Part shown: positions 25,401-33,676 of the stretch, in pieces
Position numbering within the stretch: the stretch's first letter is position 1
How the letters are laid out: each line of letters starts with the position of its first letter
DNA from: JAJKIP01 sp037200685
Lineage (GTDB): Bacteria; Bacteroidota; Bacteroidia; Chitinophagales; Chitinophagaceae
Assembly: GCA_037200685.1 (NCBI GenBank)
Contig: JBBCIG010000002.1
Coordinates: 124,001-188,000 of the forward strand
DNA: 64,000 nucleotides
Direction: 5' to 3'
The notes under the pieces: model-generated
Told to the model about the DNA's origin: nothing
The model's input: the letters and a program-made list of their open reading frames with translations, nothing else
Databases searched by the model: none
Position numbers and translations under genes: made by a program

Positions 25401-28367
25401 TCTTACTCATTCAATCCACCGGATCCGAGTTTCCCTCCTCAAAAGATCGGGTTTATTTACAACACGTCCACGATGAGCATATCATCTACAGAGCCTCCCC
25501 GTGTAATGTTTGAAAGCATGTATGATAGTGCAAGATTAGATTTGCCTAATCACCGCCTCACTGATTATCCTACGGGAACACCGTCCAGTTTCTGGGGATC
25601 AGGCAGGTTGCCGTTTATGGCTACTTTCAATGCAACTCTTAATGGGGTGACTGAAAAAATCAGGATAATTGTTCTTCATGCAAAATCAGGAGGAGATGCG
25701 GAAGGATACACAAGACGGCAATATGATGTGAAAGTGTTGAAAGATTCCCTGGATGCGTTTTATGCAAATGATAAAGTTCTTATCATCGGTGATTACAACG
25801 ACCGGGTTGTGACTTCCATTTATGTTGGTCATCCTTCTTCTTATCTTCCTTTTGTAAATGATGAAATCAACTATAATATACTTACCAAACCTTTAGACCA
25901 GGCAGGCAGAACCAGTTTCCCGAGCAGTAATGGCCTGATTGATCATATTACCATTACAAATGACATGGTAAATGAATACATCAGCAATTCTACCGATATT
26001 GAAGACCCAAGAAGCTATATAGCTAATTATAATGCTACTACTGCGTCTGATCACTTACCTGTTTTTTCCAGGTATAAGTTTACGCCGCCTGTTACTCCAA
26101 CATTTGATCCAATAGGCCCTTTGTACCAGAATACAACACCGCCTGAGTTACCATTGATATCTAAGAATGGTATTACCGGCACATGGAATCCTGCAACCAT
26201 CAGTACAGCTGTGATTGGCACAGCACCTTATACATTTACTCCGAATGATGGACAAAACGCAGTCAGTACAATTATTAATATACAGGTTGTTGATGCCACC
26301 ACTAAACTCATCCCCGGCAAAATAGAAGCAGAAAGTTATAATGCTCACTTTGGTGGAATGTATGCAGTCGCTACCAGTGATGCAGGTGGTGGACAACAGG
26401 TGATTGGTATTACTAATAACAGCTGGATGGATTATAATGTACTGGTAACACAAGCCGGAACTTATAATGTCAGCTTCAGGGTGGCAACACCGCAATTGCA
26501 TGCACAATTCCAATTGAAACTGGGAAATAATGTTATTGGCACAGTCAATATCTCCAATACGGGTGAATGGAATATCTGGCAAACTGTTACCATCAATAAT
26601 GTTTCTCTCAGTGCGGGAGCACAAACATTGCGTGTGCTTTCTACTAATGATGAAAGCTGCAATTTTAACTGGATGAACTTTGAAGTGGCAACAGTAAGCA
26701 CAGCGCCAACAGTTAACGCCGGCTCTCCGCAAACTATTGGTTTACCAACTAACCAGGTAACATTATCCGGAAGCGCAAGTGCCAATAATGGCGGTTCCAT
26801 TACTTTCCATCAGTGGACAAAATTCAGTGGTGGTACAGCTAACATCACACATCCTGATGATTATACTACTACCGTCACAGGCTTACAGGCAGGAGCTTAT
26901 GTATTCAGGTTAACTGCACGTGATAATGATAACCAAGAATCTACCAGCGATGTGACAATTACCGTGAACCCTGATGCAACAGCTGGAAAAGTGATCCCCG
27001 GCAAGATTGAAGCGGAAAATTATGATGCTCATTTTGGTGGCATGTATGCAGTGGCTACTACAGATGCAGGCGGTGGACAGCAAGTTATTGGTATCACCAA
27101 TAACAGTTGGATGGATTATAATGTAACCGTAACACAAGCGGGAACCTACAACGTAAGCTTCAGGGTGGCTACACCGCAACAGCATGCACAGTTTCAATTA
27201 AAACTCGGCAGTACTGTTTTAGGAACTGTCAATATTCCAAACACAGGTGAATGGAATATCTGGCAAACAATTACTATTACTAATGTATCGCTTTCAGCAG
27301 GAGCGCAAACATTAAGAGTACTTTCTACCAATAATGAAAGCTGCAATTTTAACTGGATGAACTATGAACTGTCTGTTCCGAGCAATGCGCCGACTGTAAA
27401 TGCAGGTTCACCACAAACTATAACGTTGCCTAACAACCAGGTGACTTTATCAGGAAACGCAAGTGCTAATAATGGCGGATCAATTACATTTCATGAATGG
27501 AGCAAGTTCAGCGGTGGTAATGCGGCGATCACAACTGCCGGTGATTATTCAACAACTGTTACAAGCTTGCAGGCCGGAACGTATGTATTCCGCTTAACTG
27601 CCCGTGATAATGAAAATCATGAAGCATACAGCGATGTAACAATTACTGTAAATCCTGATGCGACTGCTGGTAAAGTGATCCCGGGCAAAATTGAAGCAGA
27701 AAGTTATGATGCTCATTTTGGCGGAATGTATGGAGTGGCTACCAGTGATGCAGGCGGCGGACAACAAGTGATTGGTATTACCAATGCAAGCTGGATGGAT
27801 TATAATGTAACAGTGACACAGGGTGGAACTTACAATGTAAGCTTTAGGGTGGCTACGCCGCAACAATTTGCACAGTTCCAATTGAAATTGGGCAGTACAG
27901 TTTTAGGAACTGTCAATATTCCAAACACAGGTGAATGGAATATCTGGAAAACAGTTACTATTAATAATGTATCGCTTTCAGCAGGAGCCCAAACATTAAG
28001 AGTGCTTTCTACAAATAACGAAAGTTGCAATTTTAACTGGATGAATTTTGAACTGGCAGCAGCACCTCTTACTTTGACAAGATCAGCCGCTAATATAAAA
28101 GAACAGGCAAATGAGATATTGACTGATAAATTAGCTATAGCGGTATCTCCTAATCCTGCAACGGCTTACTTTAACCTGAAAGTACAAAGCAAGAACAATG
28201 ACCTGCTGGAAATTAAAGTATATAATATCCAGGGCAGACTGGTAGGTACAATGCGTGGCGGTTCGAATCAAACATTCAGGTTGGGCGATAATTTCCTGAA
28301 TGGCATTTATCTTATTGAAGTGAGCCAGGGAAATGAAAAAATAACCACGAAGGTTATAAAACAATAA
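22437..28367 (+). CDS. Giant secreted multidomain protein: EEP nuclease-like, three CBM6, T9SS sorting
   Basis: A protein of about 1,976 residues from the ATG at 22437, which gives a good signal peptide (MRKIYLFFFIICAGILNLQV). N-terminal 900 residues are Ser/Thr/Asn-rich beta-sandwich modules. An endonuclease/exonuclease/phosphatase fold occupies about 914-1216, with GIEEM, VLHAKSGG, IIGDYND and SDHLP as its catalytic-type motifs. Three CBM6-like modules (about 1291-1416, 1519-1644, 1747-1872; each with KIEAE and MDYNV) are separated by PKD/Ig-like domains. The last 75 residues are a type A T9SS C-terminal domain. Role: exported, perhaps surface-anchored, nuclease or phosphodiesterase bound to glycans; inferred. 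Confidence 0.88.
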   Translation: MRKIYLFFFIICAGILNLQVSGQIVAWNNNALTGITAGSINATTNDANLNTSVLSRGSGITATSLGGGYASSNWVDVTQALAITNNRYYQSTISANNNFKVSLSTLDFKIRRTGTGPNAYIWRYSTDGTNFTDIGLPVSFTTTTSGGDVQPQIALAGIAALQNVASGTVITLRLYAWGASAAGGTLAFGTGNVNSLAFGGTVTTGVSTTPTITPSPNSLSGFSTASGIASPSQSVVVNGNNLTDNITVTPSSPYEVSLNNSAFFSSVPLNHNSGTVNNATVYVRISASASVGTANGTLTFASPGATDKTVSLSGAVTGLINLTASPYVQNFNGIGTGLPAGVSVKTGATASALGTDATFTTAPVTWNNTGGAFKNFASGNNDEGVSQNTATDRAAGVRQTGSFGDPGAAFVFQVANTTGKINFALDFNLQSLDASSTRTTTWRVDYGLGLNPSTFIVPATTGNLTTGGGTFSNNPIHVSFGNSLDNQSGIITIRIVSVTASSGANNRPSTGIDDFTLAWEDPTAKTISLSTASINFETTNIGGNNIKTYKVIGQTNLDHPIEITAVAPFTISDDNVTFVSSLSVAAANAFDKTIYVKFSPAAAGVYNGSITHSSEGAVSKIIDLSGEAVDPTSLTFNFNTCTVSSIPGSGFLSINTAGTQKWGCSQYGRNSSNGVDVNGFSGGAAQTNDAWLISPALNLNNIVNLPVLSFYSRGEFTGPKLQLYISTTYDGSSTPNLADWTEITTANFPNPPGSATTAWTLSDNIDLSAYKAAPVVYIAFRYTSSAALNAARWSVDDIAITDQSTLLTISPVQLSFGEVSVGTNSPGQAVSLQAIGSSDLTITPPAGYQISTNNNDFTSNPIVINQATASAGTTLYVRFSPVAKALKVEGNIKVTATGLNKDVVAVTGSSYPKAETFDVACYNISFFGANSTNTATESQIATQVANISTVMQRLNADVIGIEEMSNDAALAQLIGNLPGYASVMSPRWSYSFNPPDPSFPPQKIGFIYNTSTMSISSTEPPRVMFESMYDSARLDLPNHRLTDYPTGTPSSFWGSGRLPFMATFNATLNGVTEKIRIIVLHAKSGGDAEGYTRRQYDVKVLKDSLDAFYANDKVLIIGDYNDRVVTSIYVGHPSSYLPFVNDEINYNILTKPLDQAGRTSFPSSNGLIDHITITNDMVNEYISNSTDIEDPRSYIANYNATTASDHLPVFSRYKFTPPVTPTFDPIGPLYQNTTPPELPLISKNGITGTWNPATISTAVIGTAPYTFTPNDGQNAVSTIINIQVVDATTKLIPGKIEAESYNAHFGGMYAVATSDAGGGQQVIGITNNSWMDYNVLVTQAGTYNVSFRVATPQLHAQFQLKLGNNVIGTVNISNTGEWNIWQTVTINNVSLSAGAQTLRVLSTNDESCNFNWMNFEVATVSTAPTVNAGSPQTIGLPTNQVTLSGSASANNGGSITFHQWTKFSGGTANITHPDDYTTTVTGLQAGAYVFRLTARDNDNQESTSDVTITVNPDATAGKVIPGKIEAENYDAHFGGMYAVATTDAGGGQQVIGITNNSWMDYNVTVTQAGTYNVSFRVATPQQHAQFQLKLGSTVLGTVNIPNTGEWNIWQTITITNVSLSAGAQTLRVLSTNNESCNFNWMNYELSVPSNAPTVNAGSPQTITLPNNQVTLSGNASANNGGSITFHEWSKFSGGNAAITTAGDYSTTVTSLQAGTYVFRLTARDNENHEAYSDVTITVNPDATAGKVIPGKIEAESYDAHFGGMYGVATSDAGGGQQVIGITNASWMDYNVTVTQGGTYNVSFRVATPQQFAQFQLKLGSTVLGTVNIPNTGEWNIWKTVTINNVSLSAGAQTLRVLSTNNESCNFNWMNFELAAAPLTLTRSAANIKEQANEILTDKLAIAVSPNPATAYFNLKVQSKNNDLLEIKVYNIQGRLVGTMRGGSNQTFRLGDNFLNGIYLIEVSQGNEKITTKVIKQ
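26309..28052 (+). repeat. Three near-identical CBM6 coding repeats
   Basis: Units at about 26309-26685, 26993-27370 and 27678-28052 encode very similar modules with long stretches of identical bases, such as GTGAATGGAATATCTGGCAA or its close variants. High DNA identity suggests recent internal duplication or homogenisation, and makes the locus prone to assembly collapse and to copy-number change. Confidence 0.85.
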
Positions 28368-28389
28368 AGAAGTTATTTCTAAAAACACA

Positions 28390-28421
28390 GACCGTCGTTT
28401 ACAGCGACGGTCTTTTTATTT
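28390..28421 (+). terminator. Terminator of the giant secreted protein gene
   Basis: GACCGTCG (28390-28397) pairs perfectly with CGACGGTC (28405-28412), followed by TTTTTATTTT, 22 bases after the stop. Confidence 0.9.
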
Positions 28422-28486
28422 TATAATAATAAATGATCTTTACTCTTCCTGCTACTACCAAGGGCGATGGCAGAATAAGCTTCGAA

Positions 28487-28618
28487 AATGCTGAGTAAAG
28501 AACAGAAAGTACAAGAGTGCGACGCAACAGACGATGATAGTAGTAGTGGAGCTGGGTTAATAATGCGCCGTCCTGATTGCCTTGGGATTTCGCTTCGCTC
28601 AACAACAGGCGATGATCC
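28487..28618 (+). repeat. Dispersed intergenic repeat A, copy 3 (long form)
   Basis: Contains the ATGCTGAGTAAAGAACAGAA block, GCGACGCAACAGACGATGAT, then GAGCTGGGTTAATAATGCGC and a 3' module TGGGATTTCGCTTCGCTC followed by AACAACAG. The 3' module occurs again in the 58.1 kb copy. It lies in the 461-base gap before rpsF; nothing else but the terminator and rpsF leader is seen there. Confidence 0.8.
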
Positions 28619-28732
28619 TTCGACTTCGTTCGGACAGCAAATGCAGCCGGGCAAATAAATGTGTTCATTTTCAGCGGTTTGTCCTATCGGAATTTCTTGA
28701 AGACAGGCTACGAAATCTGCCTTTAAACTCCT

Positions 28733-28740
28733 ATCTTTGC
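28733..28740 (+). promoter_or_regulatory. -7 element of rpsF operon promoter
   Basis: TATCTTTG fits TAnnTTTG perfectly, 88 bases before the rpsF start. No TTG is found 19-20 bases upstream, so the -33 is degenerate or absent. Confidence 0.55.
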
Positions 28741-28744
28741 CGCC

Positions 28745-28828
28745 CCAAATCCCGCCGGAAGCGGGATTCTTTTCCGACAATATTGCCGGAACTGTCCATT
28801 GGGAAATTGTAAACTTTAAAACAGGTAA
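28745..28828 (+). promoter_or_regulatory. Possible rpsF (S6:S18) leader RNA
   Basis: The 5' UTR has a strong hairpin CCCGC-CGGAA-GCGGG (28753-28767). A second follows, TTCCG...CGGAA (from about 28771), enclosing the palindrome CAATATTG. Such CCG-containing hairpins before rpsF recall the S6:S18 autoregulatory leader, but I cannot confirm the covariance model match. Confidence 0.4.
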
Positions 28829-29185
28829 ATGAACAATTACGAATTGATGGTGATTTTTACCCCTGTTTTGAGCGATGACGACTTTAAAGCGGAACAAAAA
28901 AAGTACGCCACTTTGGTTAAAAGCAATAGTGGTGCTGTCGTTGCTGAAAATGCCTGGGGCCTGAAATCACTGGCGTATCCCATTCAGAAAAAAACCACGG
29001 GTTTGTACTGGGTGATCGAATACACTGCGCCATCCGACTTCAATGAGAAGCTGAAAACACAGCTTCTGCGTGACGAGAGTGTGCTCCGTCACCTATGCAC
29101 TAAACTCGATAAATACGCCGTCGAGTATAATGCGAAAAAGAGAAGTGGTGTAAAAACAGGAACCGAAAAAGTAGTGGAGGCTTAA
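28829..29185 (+). CDS. rpsF: 30S ribosomal protein S6
   Basis: S6 binds the central domain of 16S rRNA together with S18. The N-terminus MNNYELMVIFTPVLSD and the RDESVLRHLCTKLD segment are typical. Length 118 residues is usual for Bacteroidota. First gene of rpsF-rpsR-rplI; no ssb or priB gene lies between rpsF and rpsR, unlike many other phyla. Confidence 0.97.
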   Translation: MNNYELMVIFTPVLSDDDFKAEQKKYATLVKSNSGAVVAENAWGLKSLAYPIQKKTTGLYWVIEYTAPSDFNEKLKTQLLRDESVLRHLCTKLDKYAVEYNAKKRSGVKTGTEKVVEA

Positions 29186-29188
29186 ATC

Positions 29189-29452
29189 ATGGCAAAGAAT
29201 GAAATAAAATACCTGACGGCCATTAAAAACGACAAGCGAGTAAAGAAGTTTTGCCGTTTTAAAAAATACCGTATCCGCTACATTGATTATAAAGATGTAG
29301 AGTTCCTGAAAAAATTTCTGAACGAGCAGGGTAAATTATTACCACGCCGCCTTAGCGGAAACAGCCTGAAATACCAGCGCAAAGTTTCTGATGCGGTGAA
29401 GAAAGCTCGCCAGATGGCGCTATTGCCTTATGTAACTGACTTATTAAAATAA
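29189..29452 (+). CDS. rpsR: 30S ribosomal protein S18
   Basis: S18 is the partner of S6 on the 30S platform. The core IDYKDVEFLKKFLNEQGKLLPRRLSG, split here by motif rather than copied whole, contains the family signature around residues 28-55. It starts three bases after rpsF. Length 87 residues is normal. Its product pairs directly with that of the preceding gene. Confidence 0.96.
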   Translation: MAKNEIKYLTAIKNDKRVKKFCRFKKYRIRYIDYKDVEFLKKFLNEQGKLLPRRLSGNSLKYQRKVSDAVKKARQMALLPYVTDLLK

Positions 29453-29462
29453 GGAGGACGCC

Positions 29463-29909
29463 ATGGAAGTAATATTAATAAAAGACGTAGATAACCTGGG
29501 CGGAGTAAATGAAGTGGTAAAAGTAAAGAACGGGTATGCCCGTAACTTTTTATTGCCGCAGCATCTTGCTGTTGAACATAATCATTCTAACAAAAAACAA
29601 TTGGAAGAAAGATTAAAACAGGTACGTAAGAAAGAAGATAAAATGCTGGCGGAAGTCAACAGCGTTATCGCTAAACTGAAAGAAGCCCCGTTGAAACTTG
29701 GCGCCAAGACCGGTACCAGCGGAAAGATCTTTGGTAGCGTAACATCCCTGCAGATCAGCCGTGCTATCCGCGAACAACGCGGGTATGAGATTGACCGCAG
29801 AAAGATCAATATTATCGGGGAAATAAAAGAACTGGGCTCTTATAAAGCCAGTATCGATTTTGGCAATGGCCATTCCACCGAGGTTGATTTTGAAGTAGTT
29901 ACAGAATAA
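29463..29909 (+). CDS. rplI: 50S ribosomal protein L9
   Basis: L9 is an elongated protein at the base of the L1 stalk. The N-terminal domain MEVILIKDVDNLGGVNEVV with KNGYARNFLLPQ is diagnostic, followed by the long connecting helix and C-terminal domain. Length 148 residues is normal. An AAGGAGG ribosome-binding site stands just before the ATG, unusually strong for this phylum. It is followed by a terminator at 29931, which ends the three-gene operon. Confidence 0.97.
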   Translation: MEVILIKDVDNLGGVNEVVKVKNGYARNFLLPQHLAVEHNHSNKKQLEERLKQVRKKEDKMLAEVNSVIAKLKEAPLKLGAKTGTSGKIFGSVTSLQISRAIREQRGYEIDRRKINIIGEIKELGSYKASIDFGNGHSTEVDFEVVTE

Positions 29910-29930
29910 TTTTCTTCAAGAAAAAGTTAT

Positions 29931-29965
29931 AAAGCTATCCGCAAAAAACGGGTAGCTTTTTTTTA
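29931..29965 (+). terminator. Terminator of rpsF-rpsR-rplI operon
   Basis: AAGCTATCCG pairs with CGGGTAGCTT (one G-T pair) around a loop of A residues, followed by eight T. It lies 22 bases after rplI. Confidence 0.9.
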
Positions 29966-30163
29966 TTTTAATAGGACAATAAATATGACAAATGAGAATT
30001 TTTTTCTACTTTGCCAGCCACCCCATTAAAGATCTGCGCTCTGTAATCCCCGGTATTAATTTTGATACTACCCTAAGTCTATCCTTCAATACCTTCTGAA
30101 CACCCCCTCTTCTCCGTAGTCTGTGTGTTTTTTAATTCTTAACTTTTGTAAATTCAGAAAGGT

Positions 30164-31258
30164 ATGAAACAACACTACATTGTTGCCAAGCTATTGCTTA
30201 TTACGTCCATTACATTCAGTCTTCAATCCCAGGCGCAAAGTCCCACAACTGTTACCAATAGTTCTGATTGTGGTACTGCCAGGACATTTACTTCTTCGGA
30301 TGAAGGATTTAACTCACCCAGCATTTATTCAGATCCTGACGATGCCGCTCTTTATTGGAACCCTGTCACCGGCAGAGAAGAAGGAAATACTGGAAGCTCA
30401 CCCGACTTCAGGGCAAGCCTGATTTCATCCGTTTATCCAAGCACAACCCCGGGAAAAGTTTCAGTAGGTTTTTCATATACCGCACCTTCAGGCACCCAAT
30501 ACCGGGTAAAAGTAATACAGGTATCTCCTGCAACTGCTATTAATTACCTGGCATTAACGTCATGGACAACTTTTTCTGCTACGGCTGGTTCCGTTTGTTT
30601 GTTGATTTCAGACATTGATATTGAAGCGGGCATTGGTATCCGGTTTGAATTTTCTTTCAGAACACCTGGCGCTGCAGGTGATATTACATTTGACAACTTT
30701 GGAATGTCGGGAGCGAATGCTCCGCTTCCTGTTACTTTCCTTGGATTCGTTGCCAGGAAAAATGATGATGCGACTGTGAAATTATTATGGGATGTAGCGG
30801 ATGAAACAAATGTGCAGGGTTATTATATTGAAAAAAGCATTGACGGAAATAATTATACTACGTTAGGATTCGTGCCTGCTGGTGGTAAACCTGTTTATTC
30901 CATTACTGATAATTTAGCGGATACGAAAGTCAGGTTCTACCGTGTGAAAAACGTAGATATTGACGGGGCATACAAATACAGCACTACGATAAAAGTAGCC
31001 GGATTGAACCCTGATAAAAGAATTCAACTGTATCCTGTTCCCGCAAAAGGAGTTATCAATGTACAGCATGAAACAGCGCCATCGAAAGGTGTTATCACGC
31101 TGGCAGGTTTGGAAGGAAGAATTCTCATCCGCAAAGAAGTTCTTGCGAATACACAACAGACTAATTTAAATGTCGCAGCACTTTCACCGGGTATTTATAT
31201 TATACGGTATGAAGATGGAATCGGAGCCGTACAGACTATCAAGATGGTAAAAGAATAA
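30164..31258 (+). CDS. Secreted protein with T9SS C-terminal sorting domain
   Basis: A 364-residue exported protein with a signal peptide ending in QSQAQ (about residue 25). A beta-rich domain of unknown function (about 30-180) is followed by a fibronectin-like segment (LPVTFLGFVARKND...VKLLWDVADETNVQGYYIEKS), a pairing often seen ahead of sorting domains. The final 75 residues (IQLYPVPAKGVINV...GIYIIRYEDG) are a type A T9SS sorting domain. No catalytic motif is visible, so it may be structural or adhesive. Bounded downstream by a strong terminator; it is a single-gene unit. Confidence 0.85.
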   Translation: MKQHYIVAKLLLITSITFSLQSQAQSPTTVTNSSDCGTARTFTSSDEGFNSPSIYSDPDDAALYWNPVTGREEGNTGSSPDFRASLISSVYPSTTPGKVSVGFSYTAPSGTQYRVKVIQVSPATAINYLALTSWTTFSATAGSVCLLISDIDIEAGIGIRFEFSFRTPGAAGDITFDNFGMSGANAPLPVTFLGFVARKNDDATVKLLWDVADETNVQGYYIEKSIDGNNYTTLGFVPAGGKPVYSITDNLADTKVRFYRVKNVDIDGAYKYSTTIKVAGLNPDKRIQLYPVPAKGVINVQHETAPSKGVITLAGLEGRILIRKEVLANTQQTNLNVAALSPGIYIIRYEDGIGAVQTIKMVKE

Positions 31259-31281
31259 AGTCTTTCTAATAGTATAAGCTT

Positions 31282-31315
31282 TCAGGGTCCGGAATCCGGG
31301 CCCTGATTTTTTTTT
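31282..31315 (+). terminator. Terminator of the T9SS cargo gene
   Basis: TCAGGGTCCGGA pairs with TCCGGGCCCTGA (one G-T pair and a very tight loop), followed by at least eight T. Confidence 0.9.
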
Positions 31316-31536
31316 AGAATATATTGAAAATCAATTATTACGGATAAGTTGACCGGGGTAAATAAATTTTCTCCCGTTTTAATTTGCTAAATATCAGGGA
31401 AATTTACTTTATTTTCGTAGTGTTTTGGTGTTCTTTACAGTTTCACAAGTCCTGAACGTTTACGAAAAACCGCTAATGTTCATTGGTTACTGTCTACTGT
31501 TAGCACTTATTTATTTTTTTTAAATTTCACAGTACA
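31316..31536 (+). other. Long leader region before the RRM gene
   Basis: About 220 bases without a reading frame. TATTTTCG near 31409 resembles a degenerate -7. If used, the mRNA has an untranslated leader of over 100 bases, as in many cold-shock RNA-binding protein genes. No clear hairpin was identified by eye. Confidence 0.3.
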
Positions 31537-31947
31537 ATGAACATTTACGTAGGAAACCTTAGTTGGAACCTGAAAGACCAGGACCTTTCCAACCTTTTCG
31601 CCTCACACGGCGAAGTGGTATCAGCCAAAATTGTTACCGACAAATTCACTAACCGCAGCAAAGGCTTTGGCTTTGTTGAAATGGCTGACGATGCTTCGGC
31701 ACAAGCAGCTATCACAGCCCTCAACGGTTCTGAAGTTGATGGCCGTAACATTGTTGTCAACGAAAGTCGTCCGAAACCGGAAGGTGGCGGTAGCGGCGGC
31801 AGTGGCTTCAAGAAAAGAAGCTTCGGTGGCGGCGGCGGTGGCGGCGGCTACAAGAAAGGTGGTGGCAGCGGCGGTGGCGGCGGCTACAACAAAGGTGGCG
31901 GCGGCGGTGGCTATCGTGATCGCGGTGGCTACAACAACGATTATTAA
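31537..31947 (+). CDS. RRM-type glycine-rich RNA-binding protein
   Basis: A 136-residue protein with one RNA recognition motif: RNP2 IYVGNLSW at residues 3-10 and RNP1 KGFGFVEM at about 43-50. From residue 83 a glycine-rich tail follows, with interspersed Lys, Tyr and Arg, resembling eukaryotic glycine-rich RNA-binding proteins. Such RRM proteins are common in Bacteroidota and cyanobacteria and are taken to be RNA chaperones or post-transcriptional regulators. The gene is monocistronic with a terminator at 31974. Confidence 0.92.
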   Translation: MNIYVGNLSWNLKDQDLSNLFASHGEVVSAKIVTDKFTNRSKGFGFVEMADDASAQAAITALNGSEVDGRNIVVNESRPKPEGGGSGGSGFKKRSFGGGGGGGGYKKGGGSGGGGGYNKGGGGGGYRDRGGYNNDY

Positions 31948-31973
31948 TAATCTTAACTGAATATAAAGTCGTT

Positions 31974-32003
31974 AAAGTCTGGCATTATGCCGGACTTTTT
32001 TTG
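31974..32003 (+). terminator. Terminator of RRM gene
   Basis: AAAGTCTGGCA pairs with TGCCGGACTTT (one G-T pair), loop TTA, then T-rich sequence. Confidence 0.9.
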
Positions 32004-32248
32004 TTGTTATCCCTCCCCATTTTTACATCACATTTTCTTCTTTGTTTCTTACTAATTATTTAATCTCCGCTTTAAAGTATTCATTGCTACTATTTTTACC
32101 TTGAGACTAAGTGTTATTGTTTCTTATCCAATTAGTTATCATCACTGTTCTTTTCAGGCCTGATGTTTGAATAAAATAGTGCGATTCACCGAAAGGAAAA
32201 GTTTATTGTACAGGAATTTATCCTGTTATTCCAAATAAGAAAAAAATT

Positions 32249-33625
32249 ATGGTTACAGTTATTATCCCTGCGTTAAATGAAGAAAAAACGATTGCCCAGG
32301 TAATAAACTATTGCCGGCAGGAAACATTAGTTTCAGAAATAATAGTAATAGACGATACGTCAGAAGATGATACAGTAAAAATTGCCAGGGAAGCAGGCGC
32401 TAAAATTATTATCAGCGCCGCAAGAGGAAAAGGCATTTCCATGAAAGAAGGTGTCGATGCCGCAAGTAATGAAGTGATTGTTTTTTTAGATGCCGATATT
32501 GATCCTTACCCGGAAGGATCCGTAAAAAATTTATCACAACCTTTACTGGATAACGAAGCTGATTTTGTAAAAGGTGCATTTGCCCGCAATGCAGGAAGGG
32601 TAACTGAATTAGTCGCCAAGCCTTTACTGGCAATCTTGTTTCCCGGCCTCTCTCATTTTTCTCAACCATTGAGTGGGATGATAGCAGGCAAAAAAACATT
32701 TTTTAAAAAAATCGAATTCTTCAACGATTACGGTGTTGATATCGGCATCCTCATTGATATGTACCTGATGAAGGCAAGGGTGAAAGAAGTGAACATTGGT
32801 TATATAGAAAATAAAAGCAAGCCCTGGCAGGCATTAGGTAAAATGAGCGGCGAAGTATCCCGTGCTATTATTAGTAAAGCACAAGGACAGCAAAGCAACG
32901 GGCTTTCAGAAGAAAGTTCCAAATCATTAGCAGTGATCCAGAAAGAAATGAATAATGTGTTGCGTGAAAATCTTTCTGTTTATCACAAGATGATCATCTT
33001 TGACATGGATGATACGATATTAAACAGCAGGTTTATCAATGAATGCGCCGCTGCATTTGGATTTGTTCCCCAGCTGGAAGAATTACGGTTTAATGAAAAA
33101 GACCCGATCATCCTCACCAAAAGAATTGGTTTGTTGTTGAAAAACCGCACGATGGACGACTTGCTGGAAGTGGTGGGTAATATGGACATCGCGGAAAATA
33201 TTAAAGAAGTAGTGGGGACTTATAAAGAAAAAGGATATGTAACAGGTATTATCAGCCATAGTTATACCCTCATCACCAATTATATCAAACAACAAATAGG
33301 CGTTGATTTTACACTGGCACATCAACTGGAATTTTTTGAAGGAAAGGCAACTGGTGAAGTAAACCTGCCCTCTTATTTTTTTGGTTCTCCCGAAAGTGTA
33401 TGCGGGCATTCCTTTTGTAAAACCAATGCATTGAAATATGCCTGTGATAAATACAATGTCAAAATGAAAAATTGTATCGTTGTAGGCGATAGCAAAGATG
33501 ACCGCTGTATCATAGCCCATGCAGGAAAAGGCATTGCTTTTTGCACGACAGATGAATTACTGGAAAAAATCGCTTACAAAAATATCAGGGAGCGGAATTT
33601 TGAATCTTTACTTGAACTAGTATAA
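32249..33625 (+). CDS. Fused glycosyltransferase (GpgS-like) and HAD phosphatase
   Basis: A 458-residue two-domain protein. Residues 1-245 are a GT-A glycosyltransferase: VIIPALNEEKTIAQV, the metal-binding FLDADIDPYPEG, and a GT81-like segment (QPLSGMIAGKK, NDYGVDIGILIDMYL) resembling glucosyl-3-phosphoglycerate synthase. Residues 246-458 are a HAD phosphatase with FDMDDT, ISHSYT, a lysine in CKTNALKYA and VVGDSKDD. The fusion would couple formation of glucosyl-3-phosphoglycerate to its dephosphorylation, giving the compatible solute glucosylglycerate; that function is inferred. A stress protein gene follows 51 bases downstream. Confidence 0.82.
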   Translation: MVTVIIPALNEEKTIAQVINYCRQETLVSEIIVIDDTSEDDTVKIAREAGAKIIISAARGKGISMKEGVDAASNEVIVFLDADIDPYPEGSVKNLSQPLLDNEADFVKGAFARNAGRVTELVAKPLLAILFPGLSHFSQPLSGMIAGKKTFFKKIEFFNDYGVDIGILIDMYLMKARVKEVNIGYIENKSKPWQALGKMSGEVSRAIISKAQGQQSNGLSEESSKSLAVIQKEMNNVLRENLSVYHKMIIFDMDDTILNSRFINECAAAFGFVPQLEELRFNEKDPIILTKRIGLLLKNRTMDDLLEVVGNMDIAENIKEVVGTYKEKGYVTGIISHSYTLITNYIKQQIGVDFTLAHQLEFFEGKATGEVNLPSYFFGSPESVCGHSFCKTNALKYACDKYNVKMKNCIVVGDSKDDRCIIAHAGKGIAFCTTDELLEKIAYKNIRERNFESLLELV

Positions 33626-33676
33626 GAAAACAATAAGTAACTACCTTGATTTATAACAATTAAAAAACGGCTGCCT

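Noticed and set aside
26148..26732. Minus-strand frames of 95-194 codons opposite the CBM6 region
   Set aside because: They mirror the repeated coding strand and recur at each module; low-complexity Cys/His-rich translations with no motif.
28421..28897. Minus-strand 158-codon frame opposite the rpsF leader
   Set aside because: It crosses repeat A, the rpsF promoter region and the start of rpsF; the translation has no recognisable domain.
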